A DNA stretch of 64,000 bases from Theobroma cacao (lineage: Eukaryota > Streptophyta > Magnoliopsida > Malvales > Malvaceae). The notes under the pieces were generated by a model. That model searched no databases. It saw nothing but the letters and a program-made list of their open reading frames with translations, and was not told where the DNA came from. Shown one piece after another: positions 45,069 to 57,933 of the stretch (position 1 is the stretch's first letter; every line of letters begins with the position of its first letter). Location of the stretch: positions 541,948 to 605,947 of the forward strand of contig NC_030853.1 of assembly GCF_000208745.1 (NCBI RefSeq). The letters are read 5' to 3'. The translations under genes and the position numbers were made by a program.

Positions 45069-48000
45069 CTAATACATGGGTTGCTGGTGTAGTTGTCGTG
45101 AACTCCACGTACTCATCATATGGGAACTGGGGAAAATCACTGTTGGTAACCTCTTACTTTCCTCCAAATGAGGAAAATCAATCATGTAGTGAAGCCCGCG
45201 GCTCTCATGCCTAGCAAGGGCACTGCTTACCACTAGCTTTGCACAACAAAAGAGGTTCCTCATTTCACAAGCATCAAGTGCCACCATTGTCTGCTGCCAC
45301 CCATGCTCAAATAAGTATGTCTCCCATTTAGCCTCCAACTCACCAATTTTTTGCTCTGCCTCTTGTAGTCTTGTTGTTGATCGAACAATCCCAACGTACT
45401 TCCACATGACTGATTGTAGTTCTTTCCTCACTTCCTTTGTTGTCCTTAATATTTTGTGCATTACATCACTCCCGAGTGATTTGGGGACAACAGGCTGGGT
45501 CCACAAATTAGAAGCACTAAGATCAAGACTAGAACTCTTCATGTGATCAATTGAGGGCTGGACAGCTCTTCGTGCAAAAACTAAAGCCTCAAGCAATGAG
45601 TTGCTAGCGAGTCTATTTGCTCCATGCAAACCTGTGCATGCAACCTCACCTGCTACATACAAACCATGCACATTTGTCTCTCCCTGGAGCCCAGCGCGGA
45701 CTCCTCCACACATGTAATGGGCAGCAGGAACCACAGGAATTGGCTGCTGAGTGATGTCTAGGCCATGCTGGAGGCACTCAGCAGCAATGTTAGGGAAGTG
45801 GGAGAGAATCTTTTCTCTTGGTTTATGACTTATATCCAGCAGCACATACTTCTCATTGCGCTTCTTAAGTTGATCATCAATACTTCTTGCAACCACATCC
45901 CTTGGAGCAAGCTCAGCTCTCTCATCATAGAAGGGCATAAACCGCTCCATACTTAAATTGAAGAGGATGCCTCCATCACCTCTTACAGCTTCGGTGACAA
46001 GAAATGCATTTTCTCGAGTTTTCTTTGGCTTGATAGGAAGGCCTTCATCAGCCAAGGCTGTTGGATGAAACTGCACAAATCTGAGAAGAAATAATTCCAT
46101 ACAAACAGTCAAAAACGCCAACAACCCAAATCTATCTGCACATCCTAAACCAAAAGATGATCACGTTCAATATAAATAATCAAAATGATTCCACTTCCTT
46201 GTCATCTAGAGTCCTCCATGATTTTACATAATTATAGATATCAGAAACAATAGTACAACAATGTTCCTTTTAATAATAAGTCATGTTTCACAAATTACAA
46301 AGAGTACTAATGAAGATGTATTATTGTTACTCACTCCATGTTGGAAATCACCGCTTGAGCTCGATGGGCCATAGCCATCCCATCTCCAGTCGCCACCTAT
46401 AAGAACAAGTGAAGAATTTGAACTACTCAGATGGTGCACTGCACTCATAACCAACAAGCTGAATCGCTTATAAATAACCAGAGAAAAAAAAATAGTACTA
46501 AATGATTCGTGAATGAATATACACATGAGAAAAAAGAAAAGAGAACACAAGGGAAACAATGAAATGCAGCAAAAACTCAAAATGAAGAAGTACCGGGGGA
46601 TTTGTGGTTGATGGATAGATATGCCCTGCACCACCTGATGCCAATAATGTTACCTTTGAAACGAATCGGACAACCTGGAAGAGCCAGGGGAAAGATTAAA
46701 AAACAAAGAATAATCAGTGTCAAGATACAGACATGAAATATATTCAGTAAAGTGATACCAGATGAAACTTAAGAAAGGTTACTTAGATAGACCCTCTCCT
46801 CACCTCTTGTGTTTCAGTATTTAAAGCATCAACACCATGACAAACTGTGTCAGAACCATACTGCAAACCATCAAGGCTTTCATTTTAGTATTAAACATAC
46901 ACTAGATTCTAATGAAATAAGCCAATCAAATAAGCACAATTTTATAAATGTCCATAATAATTTCACCCAAATCTTAAGCCTTGAAAGAGTATGCTAATAC
47001 AATGATACAAGAAACTCAATTGGCACTGTAAAGTAGTATAATATAAAATTCAAATCATCACTGAAGGGGAAAATGTAGAACCTGAGAAGTAAGCAAATCT
47101 ATTGCAAAATGGTGCTTGAACACAACAATATTGGGATCATTGATAACTGCCTCTAATAGAGCCCGCTCAATCTCTCTTCCAGTCATGTCAGCAGCATGAA
47201 CAATTCTGTGATGAGAATGCCCCCCCTCCCTTGCTAGATGCAAGTTCCCATCCTCCCCATGGTCAAATGATGCACCCATGGCAATCAATTCTCTAATTCT
47301 ATCAGGTCCTTCCGTACAGACAACCTGGAGAAACAGATCAAATTCAAAGGAAACCTCAGTAATGAGCTAGAATGCTGGAGATGACCACAAACTTAACTAT
47401 GCATGCCTGCCTCTGCAAACCTACTTTACCAGTGGCTGCTGTAATCTCACATGTTTAAATTTCAGAACACCTCAATATTTAATAACTAAACTTTCTAAGA
47501 TGAAAAAAAAAAAATTTAAAAACAGACATCATTCTTATTGCACAAACGACAGGAATTGATTAAAAATTTAACTCAAAGTGATTTTGGGAGGTAACAAAGG
47601 CCTGTGTACTAAAACTATTTCTGAGAGATAATGGATCAACCTTCTCTCCCTTGATTGCAAGCACAATGTTGGACTGCGAAATGCCTTTCACTCAGATCAT
47701 TTTTTATTTAAATTAAGTTTCTAGTTGCTCACAGAGCAAAAAAGTTCATGTGAAAAATAAAAAGGATTGATGAAGGAATACTGCCGACTAGAAGAAAGAA
47801 TCTCGAACTAACTTTGACAGTCTCCTCATCACATAGATAAGCCCCTGCCACAATTGTATCCTGCATGTGACTCTCCACAGAATCTGAAGGACACAGCACA
47901 GCACTAACACCACCTTGTGCATAGTTTGTATTACTCTCATGAGGCTCAGCCTTCGTGATAACTGCCACAGTTCCATGTTTCGCAACTTCAAGAGCATAAC

Positions 48001-48441
48001 GAAGACCTGCAACTCCGCTGCCAATGACAGCAAAATCAAAATACTTTGTTGAACCATCTTTCAAGTAAGCTGATGTGGTGACTGTCCTGAAGGACTTCCA
48101 ATTTTCTCTCACCGGATAATGAGAAAAATTACACCTATGGATCTGCAAAAACTTGGATACCCCACGTGACCTGGAAAATCTCCCAAAAAGAAACCATAGA
48201 TATAGTTAGAAGCTTTGCTGAGAATTGAAAACTCCACTGCTCTGATATAACATCTTTCAACAAATACAGAAACGAAATAGACTGTAATTAAGATTCTTAA
48301 TAAATACCATGAGAGCTCTCTCTGCAGGCATCCATTGATTGTCACACCAGGAACCCAAAGAGCTTGTCTATAACCTTGTCCCCAGTAAAAGTTCATCCCA
48401 TATTGCAACTGGCCACCTACATAAGCTACACTGGCAGCCAT
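45069..48441 (-). CDS. AO: L-aspartate oxidase, chloroplastic
   Basis: FAD enzyme that oxidises L-aspartate to iminoaspartate with release of H2O2; first step of plastid NAD synthesis. Seven exons: 48441-48308, 48170-47813, 47324-47082, 46860-46804, 46674-46594, 46396-46335, 46080-45069; 648 residues, close to the Arabidopsis enzyme. Residues 1-75 are a transit-type leader (MAASVAYVGGQLQYGMNFYW). FAD-binding start: FDFAVIGSGVAGLRYALEVA. Substrate/flavin regions: ESNTNYAQGGVSAV, REGGHSHHRIVHAADMTGRE and VRFVSKVTLLASGGAGHIYP. Family motifs: QFHPTALADEG, PVVPAAHYMCGGV and GLYVAGEVACTGLHGANRLA. The C-terminal helical domain carries RNLFCCAKLVVSSALARHESRG. Exon 1 to 2 joins only with the acceptor TTTTCCAG|GTCACG, because a nearby later acceptor would create a stop. 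The opposite-strand frames are shadows. Confidence 0.96.
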
Positions 48442-50395
48442 CACAACACCCTCTGAAAAATCAGCAAGAACAACAACAAGATAATCAGGCCAGAGCTTTG
48501 TACCAGAAAAGCAAAAAATCTTCGCAAAAAATGCTTCTTTTCTCTTCTTTTGACTTCACTGATTAGATGAACAACCAAGGAAGATAGAAAGGACCAAATT
48601 TTTTAATCCATGTAGTCCTCCATATATTCATGAAACGCATTTAGAAAGAAAACTATCGCTGCCCTCCATAAGAAAAATCCAAGTTTTGCATTACTTTAAC
48701 TCCATTTCAAAGCAAACCAGAAAAATTATTCAGAAGCCAAAGAAAAAGTGAAATTCCTAATACTTCAATACCGATCTAACTGAAACAAAGAAAGAACCTT
48801 CCAAAAGGAGAAGTTAAAGCTGAAAACAACATATTTATTCATATCAAAACAAAACCCAGATCCCATAATTCATTGAAACATTGAGTAAACATAAAAGAAG
48901 AAAAACAAGTCAATACTCACAACAAAATAAAGGAAAATCTGAGTCTGGGTGTTGTTGTTTTTGGTCTTTAGAAGGTGAAACTAACCATACCAGTCAATAA
49001 AAGATGAGGAATAGGGATTGAAGGAAATTTAGGAGGAAGGAGAGCTCGAAGAAGAGAAAACTACAATGGCGGGCGAGACGCCACACCAAGATTTTCTAGC
49101 GCTTGTTGCTCCTCCACCCCGGAACCATCCTTGCAATTCGCGCCTTCTTTAGCCTTTTGTGAGCCGCCTACTTTTTTTTTTCCTTTTTTTTTTCTCTTTT
49201 TGTCTTTTATTGTAATAAGATCCTGTTTAATCTCTTCTCTAATAAGCACTTCACTTGATCAAATCAAGCATGAGATCAACAAAAAGGCAAACCACATGCA
49301 ATGCTGGGAATCCAATAACATATTTTTAATCCTGATATAAACTGGAACCATCCAAAATTTCTTATTAAAATTAATAATAATAGAAAGCACCCAAATTAAA
49401 ATCTTAATTTTGTAGTTTAGGGCTTGATTAATCATAGAAAATGCAAAACCAACATTACTTTGTCCATTCAAACGCTGAGGAGGTAGTCAAAAAAGTTATC
49501 ATATGGACCCACATAGTATATATTTTTGGGAACATTAGTGTTAAGATTTATATAATAATTAAATCAATCATTATTTAAATTTATAAAAATCACTTAATTT
49601 AATTTTGAAAAATTATTAGATAAGTGGTGCTTGGATTAGATAAATGTAATTGACATTAAACTATGTATCAAAATGCCTCTGAGATCTTAATTACGTAAAA
49701 TAGATATTGATTATAATTATAATGATTGTAATTATAATATATGGTTGTGACGAATACATCAAGAATTTGAGTAGATAAAATTGTAATATCTTATTTTATA
49801 TCAAAATTGAATATAATTATTAAAATTTATATAAAAATTTAAATTAATTATTACTAATTATTTAAATTTAAATTTTTTAAAATTATTTAATTCAAAGTGT
49901 AACCTCACGTTCTCGTGGAAAAGGATGAGACAAAGTTGTAGTTAAGAGGGTCATTCATAGAAAGAGCAAAAGCCAACTCAAGAGGCTTTTCGGCTTGTAC
50001 TAAAGGTCTGGCATTGTCCACTTCATGAGAATATGTGGCCCTAATTTTGTGGGTTCCACCATAATTTCTTGACAAATAGTATTGCTGTATGTGAATAACT
50101 AGCCACCTATTTCTCGTGGCCCTCCAACTTTCCCATAAATTTTGTCAAAATGAAAATAAATAATATCAAATTGATTATTGGTTTTTAAATATTTGAAATA
50201 TGAATTTATTTTTATTCTTAATGAGACGAAATATTTAGATTCCACAACTGAAAAAGCCCATCTTCCGCGTATGGAGCTTGTGTTACTGGGGCCACAAAGG
50301 TACAACCACGTGTCATGTAAGGAGGGCTACCGAGTGAACATGTAACAATTGTTTCGTGTAATTGGAATAAAAGAAAAATAATAATTTTATAATTT
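48442..50395. other. Aspartate oxidase upstream region
   Basis: 48442-49100 should hold the promoter and 5' UTR of the minus-strand oxidase gene; a GC-richer patch near 49060-49150 may be its first noncoding exon. 49540-49900 has a diverged AT-rich direct repeat (ATTTATATAATAATTAAATC / ATTTATATAAAAATTTAAAT). No gene. Confidence 0.4.
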
Positions 50396-50399
50396 AATT

Positions 50400-51112
50400 T
50401 ATAAAATATAAGGTAAAATATACTAATATTTTTAACTTTTAATCATAATTTTATATGAGTCTATTAATTTTCAAACTAAACACTTAACCCCACACGTGTA
50501 AACAGTATTAATATCGAAACATAAAATTATTAAAATATCTTTATTCTTTTTTTTTTCTCTCTAATCGATCAACGACATTCCTTTACACCGGTTGGTTACT
50601 CCATGATTGAATTTGATTATGAAATGTCAAATCCAATCAAATCTCCCTAGAAAAGCACTAGATCAATGCTCCCCTAATCAAGAAAGGGCACTTGATCATG
50701 CTTCCTTCGATTTAGGGAGCACCCATCGTGGTGCCCCCGATTGAAGGAGCACCATGCACCCATGGTGTTGCTCCCCCAATCTGGAGAGCATCAATCTAAT
50801 CGAATCTATTGCTTCTCAATCAGATTTGATTGCGAGGTAACTGGCCGACGAGAGGTTAGATAGAATTTTTTTTTTTGAAAATTTATAATTTGATAATTAA
50901 AAAAATTAATGAAAAGTAAAATTATCTTTTCAATATTATCATATTATCAAACAAATGAAAATATTAATGGTTGATTAACTATTAGACTTATATGTTCAAC
51001 AAAAGATATTCTTTTAAAATAGAGTATTCATTTTAAAAACTACTAGACTTGTGTATAATTATGGTTATGGTTAAAACTTGAAGGTATTAATATATTTTAA
51101 CATAAAATATAA
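50400..51112. mobile_element. Probable long-TIR non-autonomous element with GC-rich core
   Basis: The left flank (AAGGTAAAATATACTAATAT...ATGAGTCTATTAATTTTC) pairs with the complement of the right flank (ATGTTAAAATATATTAATAC...CAAGTCTAGTAGTTTTTA) over roughly 100-150 imperfect bases. The core (about 50590-50840) is much richer in GC and repeats GGTGCTCCC/GGGAGCACC-type words in both directions, itself flanked by inverted AATCAAATC/GATTTGATT words. No ORF and no clear target duplication. The edges are approximate. Confidence 0.5.
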
Positions 51113-52033
51113 TAAAAGATGGATTTTATATAAAAAAAATTCCATTGGTTAAATCAAATCCTATTTTACTTATCAAATCAAATTACATTTTATTTATTAA
51201 AAAATCACCCATAATTATCATATGACAAATCTCTCTTGAATTTCACACTCTTTAACCTCCCCATAATTTGATGCACTTGTTCTTGAATCAAATATTCCAT
51301 TAGATATTAAATCCAATATATGAAAACAAATAAATCAATACAATAGTAGACTCTAATATCAATACAAGCATTAGTATTGATACAAAGGGACATCATAGTC
51401 CATAACACTAAATATAGATCAAAATATTCTTAATGACTCTAGACCTCTCTTGACAATATGATCAAGTCAAGATCGAACTTTTATGAGATTGGGTTATATT
51501 ATAATAACTTGTTATGATGAACTTTATTACAGTACTTTTCTACAATAATATCATAATCTATAATTAATTTTATGAGGTTTCTTATGCAAAGAATCTGTTA
51601 AAATAATAATTATAGAATATATAATTCAAGTAATTATTTAATGAGTACAAGCAGTGCTTTTGTAGTGTAGTGTTAAATTAACAAACCCAAAAGAATAAAT
51701 TAAGTTACTCCAAATGAAACCCAAGACCAAAACTCCTACAGGCCTTTCGGCCCAATGGTTCCTTATCGGTTATTCCGTCCACGCATTCTTAACCCAGATC
51801 CCGTCCTCGCACTGAAAAAAGAAAAAAAAATTAAATTTTTTTGGAATTTCCATATAATGCCACGTCATTAGCATTTACGGTTGAAACCGTCATCGAAGCT
51901 GAAATCCTAAAAACCGAGATGCGCGGGCAATTGGGCCTCTTCCTCTTCTTCTTCTTCTTCGCTTTGCTCAATCTCAGTTCCTTTCCACTCCCAATCGAAA
52001 GAAAAATAGAACGCTAGAAACTTCTCAGCAGCA
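51113..52033. other. OM47-like gene upstream region
   Basis: AT-rich until about 51700, then more mixed. An ACGT word (CCACGTCATTAGC, 51859) lies about 170 bases before the ATG, and a TC-rich leader (CTTCCTCTTCTTCTTCTTC) follows. No other gene. Confidence 0.45.
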
Positions 52034-55000
52034 ATGGGGAATTGGTTTGATAAAGAACCGCCGCCGCCGGTGGTTCTCGTCCCTCCTCTCTTCGATTTCC
52101 CTCCTATCGCCGCCCGTACCAGGTTCACTTCAATCTCCGCTTTCAATTTGAAATTTCTGTTCAATCTTCCATTTTCCTTTTGGTGTTTTTAAAGAAAATT
52201 TTGAAATCGTTTGTTCCAGGATGCTGCAATCTTCGTATAATATGTTGTTTGGGAAGCTAGCTTTGAAATGCTTGTTCGAATATTATTTCGAAGAAGCTAG
52301 ACATTTTAGTACTATTATTATGTTGAAACCGATCGATGATCCTCATGTCGATATAACGGCAACTGTATCCGTTAATTTTTTTTTTATTTTAGTTTTTGTT
52401 TTCTGTTATTGCAAAATGAGATATAAGGAATTGATAATTGAGATAAGAAGAAGCAAGAAGTTATTTATTCCTTAACAAGATTTATGATTAGGTTTCAGGT
52501 CCACTTGATCATAAACCTGAAGAGAAAATTGCTGGAAATGCGTTATTTCGCTGGCAAAGGTAATTATAAACTTCTTGTTCCTTAAGATTCTGCTCGACTG
52601 TAACAAAAGCCCTGGTAATTAATATTCTTCAATTGCTTCTCTTATGCATTGTAGTAAAGAGTTGTGACAAATATGTTGTAAGTAATGTTATTTTTTATAT
52701 GAGCAGTGATGTGGATGATCCTCATACATTCATGGACCTTTTCGTATCAAACTCTGATCAGTAAGGCTGTTTTGTTTGAAGTATAAAGTTTTGTTATCTT
52801 TCTGTATGTGATCTGGTTTGCATAATTCATGGTTTGCTGTCACTTCAGTGTTCTACAGATGAGGTCTTGTGCTTATTATCCTAGATATGGGTTTGGGGCA
52901 TTTGGCATTTTGCCGTTGCTATCAAAGAAAAGGTAAATCATATTTTTAAAGCCACCTTCATGGTATTTTCAGCTACTTTATTTGTCACATATATCACATG
53001 CATTCTGTTGGTGAAGCCTATAACTCCTGCAGAGTAACTGCTGAAGACTATGGTGTTATGGGATTGAGATATGGCTCAGGAAAGTTGTCAGCCGGAGTCA
53101 CAATTATGCCTTATGCGAGTATGTGTTCTGGATTTATAGTTAATAAGTTCCCTGCTTTTCAATTGTTGACTGTATCAGTCAAGTTTCCTTATGTTATGGG
53201 TTTCTTACATATTACTTTTCTCGTTCTCAACAACAATATATAAATGTACAAAATGCATTGAAAAAAACCCTATATTTTATAATTTTCTATCTCTGCAGTT
53301 AAAGATGAATTGCCAAAGAGTGCATGGCTAGTAAGCAAGTTGGGAAGGTTTACTGTTGGGGTTCAATATGAGCCACAATGTAAGTTTACTCATTTCATAT
53401 TAATTTTGCATAATTCAAGGCTTAGCACATAAATCTTATGATGAGTGGCTAAATTACTGCTTGATTTTGAGAATGTGTGTGTGTGTCTTGTACATAAATT
53501 ATAAACAAATTGTTATCAAGTTGTTTCTGCATAACTAGAAGCCAAACAAGCAAAATTATTAGGAGTTCATACACATAAAAGAGAGGGGAATGGTTAAAGA
53601 GATATATTTAGATGTAAAATAACTTACTAGGGAATTAAAATAGGCAAGGGGCTCACTATGAGAATTTGGAAGGATTAAATATGTCTTTTATATGATAGAT
53701 CTGTAAGTTTTTGCTACAGTTTATGGGAATGCTTTAATTAACTGTGTCCATCTCAAACTCTAGCTTTGAAAATTTGAAAGATCATAAATTTTTAAGGGTA
53801 GCTAAAGTAACATACACCTCACTATGAGAAAAAATCCCTTTATGTATGTAGCATATAACTTATAAAAATCGTTTCAAAGTATGTTGATTCTTGAATGGCA
53901 GCATGTGTTGCAATCTTTCTTGTACTTCATGTGAGATTATGTTAAAAATGATACTCAGTGTGCACTTTATGCTTCTATTTTCAGATGGAAGCAAAGATGA
54001 CATGAATTATAAAAATTTATTGAATTGGAGCTGTGCAATTGGTTATGGAGTAGGATCAGGCAGTCCCTTGAGTCCATCATTTAATTTTGGCCTCGAACTT
54101 GCTAGAAGTTCTCAGGTTTGTTCACAGTTTAATTCATTTGGATTATCAGTTACCGCTGACAGTTTGTCTCTCAGAGAGAACTTTATAAAAAAGAATTGAC
54201 AAATGTTTCATTCCATCAATCTGTTAGATCAATATTTAGGGTGGATGGCTTTTTCACCATCCATCATGACTTGTTTCGCATTTTAGCCTGATTTAAAAAA
54301 TGTAAATAAGTATCAGGAATGTTTTTCATTTTTTTTTTGTTTTTCTGTAGCAAAGCATAGCTGCCTTAACTGTTACTTTGGTCTTCTATAGTTAAATGAT
54401 ATGGAAATGAAGCCCTGCCACTCCACCCCCCCCCCCCCCCCTCCTCTCTCTCCCCCTTTTGGTTATTCACTTGTACAGAGGTGCTTCATAATTTTGAGAC
54501 TCCTCAACTTTTTTGGAACAGAGGCTTAGTTCAAGTGGGCACATGGGTGAAAGTTTGTCATATTACTCGAACTTAAAGCTAGGAAATGTTGGATGGTACT
54601 AATGTCTGATCAACAAGGATACTGTTTTCTAAATTGTTGTGCATGCAGTTGCTGTCGTTTGATTTCTGATCGACCTTCTCCCTAAGTGCATCTACAGATG
54701 CTGTTTTCCATCTGTGGCTTGTAAAGTTTTGTGCTGATATTTTATTTTATAATCTTCATTTGCAGTTCATTGCATCATTCTATCAACATGTGGTGGTCCA
54801 AAGGAGGGTATGTTTATCAAGTCTGTTTCTCCTATTTATCAAATTGATCTTTTCTTCGATTACCACAGCTGTATTACTATTCTTTTTTAAATATCTTGTT
54901 TCAACATGTTGCCAATGCTGGAATTTCAAATGAATATAATTTAGGTTCATTTTTCCAAGTTTCAACCTTTTTCGCATCCTGGTAAACATGAATCCCGGGT

Positions 55001-56802
55001 TCACAAATCATATGTAAGACGACATGGCATGAATTGTGGTCTTATTATGTTTTTGAGTGTAGGCATCTTAGTTGGGTCCCAAGTTTGAATTGAAAGGCTT
55101 TATTTGAGTTTGGGAGCTGAGTTCTTCACATGGTAGCATTAGTCTAAATTATGTGCATTCAATCTAGATTTAATGCTTATATCGGAAGAAAGACCTTTTT
55201 CCAATTCTATTGAGAGGCCAATATTGATGCTATACTTTAGTCATGAAGATCAATTGTAGTACAATCTGCAATATCCAACCCCCTGTCCCTTTCCTTTTTG
55301 CAGCAGCGTGTGTGCATGTTCTATTTTTTCTATTATTTTCACTTACGTTTTATTCAGACACCATTTTTGTGATATGATACTGAGGAAAGTACTTCAATGA
55401 AACAGGTGAAGAATCCCCTTGAAGAAAACGAAGTTGTTGGAATAACGAATTACATTGACTTTGGCTTTGAATTACAGACAAGGTATTCCAATCAAGGAAA
55501 TTAACATGTGATGAATAATACTGAATATCTGACTTTAGTAAACATTTTTAAAGGATGGATGATACTAAAACATCAAACAACATCCCTGATTCCACTTTTC
55601 AAGTAGCTGCGTCCTGGCAAGCCAATAAAAACTTCTTGCTGAAGGTAATATTTATATGCGTACTTGTCTTCCCTATTCGTGATTATATAAAGTCCAATAA
55701 ACATCTGATTGTTGCTTTCTCAGGGAAAGATGGGACCTCTCAGCTCATCACTGGCTCTGGCATTGAAGTCTTGGTGGAAACCTTCTTTTACTTTCAGCAT
55801 TTCAGGTATGCTCTTACGACCCTTTTCCTGCTAGAGCGGAATACATATGTAAACATAGTTTGTTAGCACATCCTACATGCTGTCTAGCACTCACCTATTT
55901 TCTATAATTTGAAGCAACTAGAGATCACATTTCTAGGACTACAGCTTATGGATTTGGCCTCCGTGTAGAAAATTTAAGAGAAGCCAGGTTCGTTTCTTTC
56001 TTTCCTTAACTCAATCAAATGTAAATATCTCATTATATGTTTATGAGAAAAGTCAGCCGTCAATATATATATAAACACGCGTGCACATATACATATACAT
56101 ATATACAAATAGGGACGGAGTTAGTTAATTTTTATTGAATTTTTATATACAAAGGAAAATAAAAGTTAAAAATTTTTAAAACTAATATTTTGAATTTAAT
56201 CAATAATCAAAATATTCATAATAAACAATAATTTTATATTAGATGCAATTGAAAAGGAATAAGAAAAGAAATACTTATAATAGTTTTTTAAGAAAGTTGT
56301 GTTCGACAATATTTCTTAAATTTAAATTTATCAATTATTGACTTTGTACTGAAAAAGTTAACAATGCCTCTCTCAATATAATCAATTAAATCATCTGTAA
56401 AAAATTTATCATTTATTTTATTTCAAAGTTTTATTTTCATATTTTTTATTGTTAAAAAAACTAATTATGTAGTTACTGTAAAAATCAAAAGAGTCAAAAC
56501 ATGATAAATTAATCTATTAATCAATAATAATTTCTTGACTTTTTTATTTTTATTAATTTCTTGTGCAATTTGTATTCTCGTAATAATGATATGAATTAAT
56601 GTTTTAAATATATAATATACAAAATATTTTAAAAATTTTTGAGATTAAATATTTTCTTTATCTATTTTTGAAATAATGATATGAATTAATATTACTTTTT
56701 AAAAGAATTGATATGAATTAATATTTTAAATATATAATATATAAAATATTTTAAAAATTTTGAAAAGACATGACTCCTCCTAACAACACAATCCTCCACC
56801 CT

Positions 56803-56843
<41 letters not shown>

Positions 56844-57105
56844 TTATGTCATATTAATATATATATATATGTATATATACACATAAGTACACACAAGCAT
56901 ATAATAATGATGTAACATATTTTTTTGTCTTTTCAGCTATGAACGAGCTGATCCAAATTTTGTAATGCTGACGCCAAACAAGGAGCACCTAGCAGAGGGT
57001 ATTGTTTGGAAGATTGGAAAAAGACCTGTGCTACAATCAGATGTAAATGCTGGAAACTTCGAGAGCTTGCCAAAGGAATTGAGACCCCAAGGAAGAATTT
57101 TGTAG
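52034..57105 (+). CDS. Plant beta-barrel outer-membrane protein, OM47-like (VDAC/TOM40-related)
   Basis: Fourteen exons: 52034-52122, 52220-52364, 52492-52559, 52707-52760, 52849-52932, 53033-53118, 53299-53379, 53985-54115, 54766-54807, 55406-55482, 55554-55644, 55724-55805, 55924-55987, 56937-57105; 420 residues (about 47 kDa), all phases agree. No signal peptide, no long hydrophobic helix. Many alternating-residue strands are seen (GLRYGSGKLSAGVTIMPYA; KLGRFTVGVQYEP; NWSCAIGYGVGSGSPLSPSF; FNFGLELARSSQF; YIDFGFELQTR; AYGFGLRVENLREAS), as in a beta barrel. I recall this family as Arabidopsis At3g27930/OM47, a mitochondrial outer-membrane protein related to porins; its neighbour DEG1 supports that. 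Exon 13's acceptor (CTAGAG|ATCAC) is set by frame, since the more obvious TTTCTAG gives a stop. Function not established from sequence. Confidence 0.8.
54426..54441 (+). repeat. Cytosine homopolymer run in intron
   Basis: Sixteen consecutive C in a CT-rich intron tract of the OM47-like gene. Length is prone to sequencing error. Confidence 0.9.
56113..56800 (-). mobile_element. Relic of a hAT-type transposon (TTF/ZMYM-like) in the last OM47 intron
   Basis: On the minus strand, 56400-56290 translates without stop to TDDLIDYIERGIVNFFSTKS and continues IIDKFKFKKYCRTQ. This resembles the C-terminal end of the abundant plant TTF-type/ZMYM1-like hAT proteins (pattern TDDLI-x-x-(V/I)ER-x-I, then a basic KxRR-like end). 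The flanks have GGGACGGAGTTAG (56114) and, on the right, GACTCCTCCTAAC, as often seen near such elements. The rest is too AT-rich and decayed to follow. The edges are approximate. Confidence 0.5.
56806..56839. repeat. (TA)n microsatellite in intron
   Basis: Perfect TA run of about 34 bases, followed by another short ATATAT run near 56858-56878. Confidence 0.95.
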
Positions 57106-57933
57106 ATTTCAACAAGCTGGTGTACCCACGTGCTGCTACAAGGCATTATTAATTATTAATTTAATTTGATGTAGGTAGTTGTTCATTTGTTGGAGTAACT
57201 GACAAAATAATTCATTATCTAATAACCCTCGTCAGATTTAAATCAATGAGGGGAAGGGATCGGTTTAGTTAAATATAAACTATTTTAGGATTAATTATAT
57301 ATTTAGTAGTAACAATTTAGTACTTCAAATTTAAAATTTCGTAATTAATTACTCAAACTTGATTTTGGTTAATCAATTTGTATTTTCTTAAAATACTTTG
57401 AGTACTAAAAGAACAGATTCATTTTAGTTTGGGTACTAAATATATAATTAATTTATTATATTAATTTATAAATCAATATATCTAAAGGTTGGAAAATAAC
57501 TAGTGTTTCTTGGATGTCTGTAGGGCAGAGTAGCTCAAAAAATTGGTGTAAAGCCATAATCCTTCCTTGTAGCAGACACCAATCACTTGTTTTTCACATG
57601 TGTGTGTGGCTGGCCCAGCTGTAAAAATCATTATCTTAAATCGCTGGTGTTGGGTCAGAAATGAACCTTTTTTCTTTGTTACATACCCAAAAAATTGCCA
57701 ACAAGTTCTAGATTTTATTCATGCAAAAACTTCTCCAGATCTTTGGAAAGAAGTGTAGAATTGTAATTAATGTATTAATGGAACATCATCCAATCCCCTG
57801 CCAAAGTCATAAATGTTAATAATATTCCACAAATAGAAATAAAATTTCCATTCAAGCTTTTCGAGCCAATGAACACTAGAAAAAGTCAATAACAATAAAG
57901 CTCCAGTTGGTTGTCCAAACCAGCAAAACAGCA
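57106..57933. other. Spacer between OM47-like gene and DEG1
   Basis: OM47 3' UTR and the DEG1 promoter and leader within about 830 bases. No further gene. Confidence 0.5.

Noticed and set aside
49061..49249. Lys-rich 62-codon minus-strand ORF upstream of aspartate oxidase
   Set aside because: It comes from a T/C homopolymer-rich tract, has no family features, and probably overlaps the promoter/5' UTR.
55905..55930. Acceptor TTTCTAG|GACTACAG for exon 13 of the OM47-like gene
   Set aside because: It shifts the frame and gives a stop within the exon; the acceptor CTAGAG|ATCAC six codons upstream restores TAYGFGLRVENL.
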